Assembly (NCBI RefSeq): GCF_037198285.1
Contig: NZ_CP147243.1
Coordinates: 620,001 to 684,000 of the forward strand
Reading direction: 5' to 3'
DNA from: Haladaptatus sp. DJG-WS-42
Lineage (GTDB): Archaea > Halobacteriota > Halobacteria > Halobacteriales > Halococcaceae
Length of the DNA stretch: 64,000 nucleotides
Under the pieces are notes generated by a model. That model had not been told where the DNA came from and did not search any database. It saw only the letters and a program-made list of their open reading frames with translations. Shown here piece after piece: positions 60,359 to 64,000 of this stretch. The position numbers and the translations under genes were made by a program. Position 1 is the stretch's first letter. Each line of letters starts with the position of its first letter.

Positions 60359-60700
60359 ATGCTGACCCCCGAGACACTCCCACGACACGAACTCATCGGC
60401 CTGCACGTGCGGGTCGCTGCTGCCCCAAACCCCGACGTAGTCGGGATAGCGGGGCGTGTGGTGGGCGAAACCACCCAGATGCTCAGCATCGAGGTGGGGT
60501 CTCGGACGAAGCACGTGCCAAAGCAGGCCTCGACACTCGAGTTCGGACCCATAGATGAAGCTGCGGCCGACCGCAAGGAGGCCGGGACCGCATCCAAACC
60601 AGCAGGCGAGGATGCGGCTTACGTTACGGTGGATGGGGCCCGACTGCTCTCACACCCTGCTCTTCGCACAGAAACTACAGGAGATTCCAAATGGCGTTAG
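60359..60700 (+). CDS. rnp1: Ribonuclease P protein component 1 (Rpp29/Pop4)
   Basis: The 113-aa protein has [30 protein letters not shown], split over a beta-barrel, and [20 protein letters not shown], which is the Rpp29 core. It binds RNase P RNA and assists tRNA 5' processing. Its place between L29 and S17 is standard for euryarchaea. It overlaps S17 by 10 bp. Confidence 0.94.
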   Translation: MLTPETLPRHELIGLHVRVAAAPNPDVVGIAGRVVGETTQMLSIEVGSRTKHVPKQASTLEFGPIDEAAADRKEAGTASKPAGEDAAYVTVDGARLLSHPALRTETTGDSKWR

Positions 60701-61017
60701 GACTGAACGTACCAGAACCGGAGGCCACTTGCGCCGACGAGAACTGCCCATTCCACGGCTCGCTTGCCGTGCGTGGTCAGCTCCTCGAAGGCAAAGTCGC
60801 CTCGACGGATATGGAGAAAACCGTGATCGTCGAACGAGAGTACGACGTGAAAGTACCAAAGTACGACCGGTACATGAAGCGACGCTCTCGCATCCCGGCC
60901 CACGCACCAGAGTGCCTGGGTCTGGAGGTCGGCGACACGGTTCGTATAGCAGAGACACGACCGCTTTCGAAGACGAAAGCACACGTCGTGGTCGAAACAA
61001 CAGGAGGCGATGCCTGA
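60691..61017 (+). CDS. rps17: 30S ribosomal protein S17
   Basis: The 108-aa protein starts [20 protein letters not shown] and has [20 protein letters not shown] and [20 protein letters not shown], the S17 OB-fold marks. The N-terminal C-x4-CPFHG segment is an archaeal extension. The start overlaps the rnp1 end by 10 bp and the stop overlaps L14 by one base. Confidence 0.96.
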   Translation: MALGLNVPEPEATCADENCPFHGSLAVRGQLLEGKVASTDMEKTVIVEREYDVKVPKYDRYMKRRSRIPAHAPECLGLEVGDTVRIAETRPLSKTKAHVVVETTGGDA

Positions 61018-61415
61018 TGAAGGCGCTCAAAGCCGACATCACCCAAGGGCTCGAAAAGGGTTCGATTATCAAGTGTGCCGACAACACCGGCGCACGCGAA
61101 CTCAAGGTCATCAGTGTTGCCGGCTACTCCGGCACCATTAACCGCCACCCCAAAGCGGGGCTCGCGGACAAGGTGACCGTCTCCGTGACGAAGGGGACCC
61201 CGGAAATGCGCCGGCAGGTCCTCGAGGCCGTCATTATCCGCCAGCGGAAACCGATTCGCCGCCCAGACGGGCAGCGCGTCAAGTTCCAGGATAATGCCGC
61301 CGTCATCGTCGATGAGAACGAAGACCCTCGCGGGACCGAGATTAAAGGTCCAATCGGGCGAGAGGTCGCAGAACGCTTCGGAAGCATCGCTTCCACAGCT
61401 ACGATGATAGTATGA
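61017..61415 (+). CDS. rpl14: 50S ribosomal protein L14
   Basis: The 132-aa protein starts [38 protein letters not shown] and [20 protein letters not shown] are the L14 signatures. A longer frame is open upstream through S17, but the ATG at 61017 gives the family length. It overlaps L24 by 4 bp. Confidence 0.97.
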   Translation: MKALKADITQGLEKGSIIKCADNTGARELKVISVAGYSGTINRHPKAGLADKVTVSVTKGTPEMRRQVLEAVIIRQRKPIRRPDGQRVKFQDNAAVIVDENEDPRGTEIKGPIGREVAERFGSIASTATMIV

Positions 61416-61768
61416 CTCGACAACCAACCAAACAGCGCAACCAGACCGAGCGCGCACCGCTGCACAAGCGTCAGCGCCAGGTTCGTGCCACGCTCTCGGA
61501 CGACCTCCGTGAGCAGTACGGCAAGCGAAACGTCCGCGTGAACGTGGGCGACACCGTCGAGGTTATGCGCGGCGACTTCGCTGGCGAAGAAGGCGAAGTC
61601 ATGGAAGTTGACCTCAAAAAGACCGTCATCTACGTCGAGGGCGTGACCCTCGAAAAGGCAGACGGCGAAGAGGTCCCCCGTGCACTCGACACCAGCAACG
61701 TCCGCGTGACCGAGCTGAACCTGGAAGACGACGTCCGCGAGGCGCGCCTGGAGGAAGACAATGAGTAA
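61412..61768 (+). CDS. rpl24: 50S ribosomal protein L24
   Basis: The 118-aa protein has [20 protein letters not shown], the KOW motif, followed by [21 protein letters not shown]24 is an early assembly factor for the large subunit. The start overlaps L14 and the end overlaps S4e by 8 bp. Confidence 0.97.
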   Translation: MTRQPTKQRNQTERAPLHKRQRQVRATLSDDLREQYGKRNVRVNVGDTVEVMRGDFAGEEGEVMEVDLKKTVIYVEGVTLEKADGEEVPRALDTSNVRVTELNLEDDVREARLEEDNE

Positions 61769-62462
61769 TCACCAGAAGCGACTCTCAGTGCCAAACTCCT
61801 GGCCGGTCGAGCGTAAGACCGCTGTCTTCACCGTGAAAGCGGGCGCAGGCCCCCACGGCGAAGAGGGTGTGCCGCTGCTCATCGTTCTTCGCGACGTACT
61901 CGGCTACGTCGACTCGAAGAAGGAAGCACGTTACGCGCTCAACCAGGGTACGGTGCTCGTAAACGGCAAGCAAGTAACCGACGAACGTCGCCCAATCGGC
62001 ATGTTCGACATCCTGTCGTTCACCGAACGCGACGAATACTACCGCGTCTTCCCCGACGAGGGAGGTCGCCTCGCACTCACCGCCATCCCCGGCGATGCCG
62101 CAGACTCGAAACTCGGCAAGATCACGGGCAAGCGCAGCGTGCAGGGTGGCAAGACGCAGCTGTCTCTCCACAACGGCCAGACGCTCCTCTTCGACGAGGA
62201 CCCTGGCTACAACGGCGGCGACTCGCTCGTCGTGTCCAGTGACGCAGAAGTCGTTGCCCACTTCGTCTACGAAGAGGGCGCGCTCGTCACGGCAATCAAG
62301 GGACAGCACGCAGGCGAAATCGGCACCATCGAGAACATCGAAGTTGCCCCATCGTCTGCCTCGAACCGCGTCGTCGTCTCCCAAGACGACGGCTCGTTCG
62401 AAACGGTCGAAGAATACGTCGTCGTTATCGACGAGAACTTCACCGGAGGTGACGACGAATGA
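61761..62462 (+). CDS. rps4e: 30S ribosomal protein S4e
   Basis: The 233-aa protein has the S4e plan: N-terminal [20 protein letters not shown], an S4-like RNA-binding stretch ([20 protein letters not shown]), and a KOW motif in [18 protein letters not shown]. It is found only in archaea and eukaryotes. It overlaps L24 by 8 bp and L5 by 4 bp. Confidence 0.97.
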   Translation: MSNHQKRLSVPNSWPVERKTAVFTVKAGAGPHGEEGVPLLIVLRDVLGYVDSKKEARYALNQGTVLVNGKQVTDERRPIGMFDILSFTERDEYYRVFPDEGGRLALTAIPGDAADSKLGKITGKRSVQGGKTQLSLHNGQTLLFDEDPGYNGGDSLVVSSDAEVVAHFVYEEGALVTAIKGQHAGEIGTIENIEVAPSSASNRVVVSQDDGSFETVEEYVVVIDENFTGGDDE

Positions 62463-62977
62463 GCGAGGCTGAGTTCCACGCAATGCGACAGCCCCGTGTC
62501 GAAAAAGTCGTCGTCCACATGGGTGTCGGCCGCGGTGGGCGCGAGCTCGCCAACGCAGAAGACATCTTAGAAGACGTGACCGGCCAGCAGAGCGTTCGGA
62601 CGCTCGCAAAGCGTACGGTCCCGGACTTCGGCATCCGCGAGGGTGACCCAATCGGTGCCAAAGTGACGCTCCGCCACGAGGACGCAGAAGAGTTCCTCAC
62701 GACGGCGCTCACGCTCGTCGACCTCAAACCAAAGCAGTTCGACGACAACGGCAACTTCAGCTTCGGCGTTCCGGAACACACGGAGTTCCCAAGCCAGGAG
62801 TACGACCCGAACATCGGGATTTACGGGCTTGACGTCACCGTCAACCTCGTCCGTCCCGGCTACCGTGTCGCAAAGCGCGACAAGGTCAATCGACAGATTC
62901 CGTCGGCCCACAAGCTGACGGTCGAGGACGCAATCGCGTACCTCGAATCGACGTATGACGTGGAGGTGAACAAATGA
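62459..62977 (+). CDS. rpl5: 50S ribosomal protein L5
   Basis: The 172-aa protein shows [20 protein letters not shown], the [20 protein letters not shown] segment and [21 protein letters not shown]5 binds 5S rRNA. Size fits archaeal L5. It overlaps S14 by 4 bp. Confidence 0.97.
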   Translation: MSEAEFHAMRQPRVEKVVVHMGVGRGGRELANAEDILEDVTGQQSVRTLAKRTVPDFGIREGDPIGAKVTLRHEDAEEFLTTALTLVDLKPKQFDDNGNFSFGVPEHTEFPSQEYDPNIGIYGLDVTVNLVRPGYRVAKRDKVNRQIPSAHKLTVEDAIAYLESTYDVEVNK

Positions 62978-63138
62978 GCGAGGAACTCGGCGAGCACGCC
63001 ACGAAGCGGACGGGCCAGCTCCAACAGTGCCAGCGATGCGGTCGCAAACAAGGCCTTGTTGGCAAGTACGACATCTGGCTCTGCCGGCAGTGCTTCCGTG
63101 AGATTGCCCGAAGCATGGGCTTCAAGAAATACAAGTAA
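62974..63138 (+). CDS. rps14: 30S ribosomal protein S14 (zinc-binding type)
   Basis: A 54-residue frame begins [20 protein letters not shown] and continues with CxxC (QCQRC) and a second CxxC ([19 protein letters not shown]). The four Cys hold zinc, as in archaeal S14/eukaryotic S29e. It lies between L5 (4-bp overlap) and S8 (1-bp gap), its canonical place. Confidence 0.95.
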   Translation: MSEELGEHATKRTGQLQQCQRCGRKQGLVGKYDIWLCRQCFREIARSMGFKKYK

Positions 63139-63139
63139 C

Positions 63140-63532
63140 ATGGCAGATAACGACCCACTCAGCAGCGCACTCTCCGGCATCGACAACGCCGAGAGCGTCG
63201 GTCATCTGACCCAGACAGTTGAGCCCGCCTCGAATATCATCGGCAGCGTGCTTGAGGTCTTCTACGACCGCGGGTACATCAACGGCTTCGAGTTCGTCGA
63301 AGACGGCAAAGCCGGTCGATTCGAGGTTGAACTAAAAGGCGCGATCAACGAATGTGGTTCGGTCAAGCCCCGCTACTCGGCGGGTGCAGACGACTACGAG
63401 CGATGGGAGAAACGGTTCCTCCCAGCCCGTGACTACGGGACGCTTGTCGTGACTACCAGCCACGGGATCATGAGCCACTACGAGGCCCGCGAACAGGGTA
63501 TCGGTGGCCAAATTATCGCGTACGTGTACTGA
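63140..63532 (+). CDS. rps8: 30S ribosomal protein S8
   Basis: The 130-aa protein starts MADNDPLSSALSGIDNAESV. EVFYDRGYINGFEFVEDGKA and VVTTSHGIMSHYEAREQGIG with the final GGQIIAYVY are S8 marks. It binds helix 21 of 16S rRNA. The ATG at 63140 follows S14 directly. Confidence 0.97.
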   Translation: MADNDPLSSALSGIDNAESVGHLTQTVEPASNIIGSVLEVFYDRGYINGFEFVEDGKAGRFEVELKGAINECGSVKPRYSAGADDYERWEKRFLPARDYGTLVVTTSHGIMSHYEAREQGIGGQIIAYVY

Positions 63533-63535
63533 ACC

Positions 63536-64000
63536 ATGGCACGAGTAGAACTCGAAATTCCAGACGATGTGACGGCCGAAGTCGACCGCTTCGACCTCAC
63601 AGTAAGCGGCCCAGAAGGATCGGTAACGCGCCGACTCTGGTACCCGAACGTCACCGTCTCCGTCGACGACAGCGTTGTCGTCATCGAGAGTGACGTTGAG
63701 AAAGCCAAGATGAACGCCACCATCGGGACGTTCTCGAGTCACATCGAGAACATGTTCCACGGCGTGACCGCAGGATGGGAGTACAAGATGGAAGTCTTCT
63801 ACTCTCACTTCCCAATGCAGGTTCGCGTCGAAGGTGACGACGTTGTCATCCAGAACTTCCTCGGTGAGAAGTCCCCGCGACGGACCACCGTTCACGGCGA
63901 CACGGAAGTTCAGATTGACGGCGAGGAGCTGACGCTCACCGGTCCCGACAAAGAACACGTCGGCCAGACCGCAGCGGACATCGAACAGCTCACGCGCGTC
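63536..64000 (+). CDS. rpl6: 50S ribosomal protein L6 (partial, cut by window end)
   Basis: 155 codons are visible from ATG 63536. MARVELEIPDDVTAEVDRFD and LTVSGPEGSVTRRLWYPNVT are the first L6 domain; GVTAGWEYKMEVFYSHFPMQ begins the second. The frame is open at the window edge. About 20 residues are probably missing. Confidence 0.96.
   Translation, partial: MARVELEIPDDVTAEVDRFDLTVSGPEGSVTRRLWYPNVTVSVDDSVVVIESDVEKAKMNATIGTFSSHIENMFHGVTAGWEYKMEVFYSHFPMQVRVEGDDVVIQNFLGEKSPRRTTVHGDTEVQIDGEELTLTGPDKEHVGQTAADIEQLTRV

Overview
The window comes from a haloarchaeon (class Halobacteria). Evidence: high GC with strongly acidic proteins, many Tat-type lipoprotein signals (RR motif plus lipobox Cys), an intron-bearing elongator tRNA-Met, an archaeal S10/spc ribosomal cluster with RNase P component 1 inside it, and archaeal markers (RadB, CDC48, S8e, S4e, methenyl-H4MPT cyclohydrolase, dodecin). 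Genus cannot be fixed from the sequence alone. Almost everything is chromosomal housekeeping; no insertion sequence, CRISPR array or intact provirus was seen.

Layout. 1-6.9 kb: small haloarchaeal proteins, an aldo/keto reductase, a GNAT enzyme, an AT-rich zinc-ribbon gene beside the intron-containing tRNA-Met, a VTT/DedA membrane protein and a 39-aa zinc finger. 6.9-11.5 kb: an acidic Met-pentad surface protein, a membrane-fused molybdopterin (sulfite oxidase-type) oxidoreductase, an HTH/membrane pair, a polysaccharide deacetylase lipoprotein and a Tat-exported protein. 11.5-19.3 kb: B12-dependent ribonucleotide reductase, the trpDFEG operon with TGTACA-type boxes upstream, and tRNA-Val. 19.4-29.2 kb: lipoprotein, VOC protein, PAS-GAF histidine kinase, dodecin, blue-copper lipoprotein, two CrcB fluoride channels, a single-domain lycopene cyclase-like protein, a CBS-HPF fusion, RadB facing a RuvC-fold protein, and LarC. 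29.3-40.5 kb: CDC48, a lipoprotein, the pstSCAB-phoU phosphate operon, a divergent AbrB-PhoU regulator and a citrate synthase paralogue. 40.5-53.9 kb: S8e, small conserved proteins, PyrF, a J-domain membrane protein, phosphoglycolate phosphatase, a GTPBP1-type GTPase, Mch, thiamine-binding protein, YihY and MscS. 53.9-54.5 kb: a gene-free palindrome-rich tract of partial tRNA-Gly copies ending at the intact tRNA-Gly. 54.7-64 kb: SPOUT methyltransferase and the S10/spc ribosomal operon, cut inside L6.

How the genes work together. trpD-F-E-G carry out anthranilate synthesis and the next two steps of tryptophan synthesis and share 4-bp overlaps, so they are probably translationally coupled. pstS-C-A-B-phoU is a complete phosphate uptake and signalling unit; the divergent AbrB-PhoU protein is the obvious local regulator candidate, and the shared intergenic region carries repeated GGACA motifs and an 8-bp palindrome. 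The ribosomal cluster keeps the usual archaeal order.

Less ordinary signals: (i) two exported proteins with a strict five-residue Asp-rich Met pentad, one joined to a blue-copper domain and one beside a molybdoenzyme; (ii) three copies of an approximately 90-bp hairpin repeat placed just after stop codons, with stems that differ but stay paired; (iii) serial partial copies of the tRNA-Gly 3' end with palindromic inserts; (iv) helically phased TGTACA boxes before trpD; (v) a RuvC/YqgF-fold protein divergent from radB. All calls are from reading the sequence; no database search was run.
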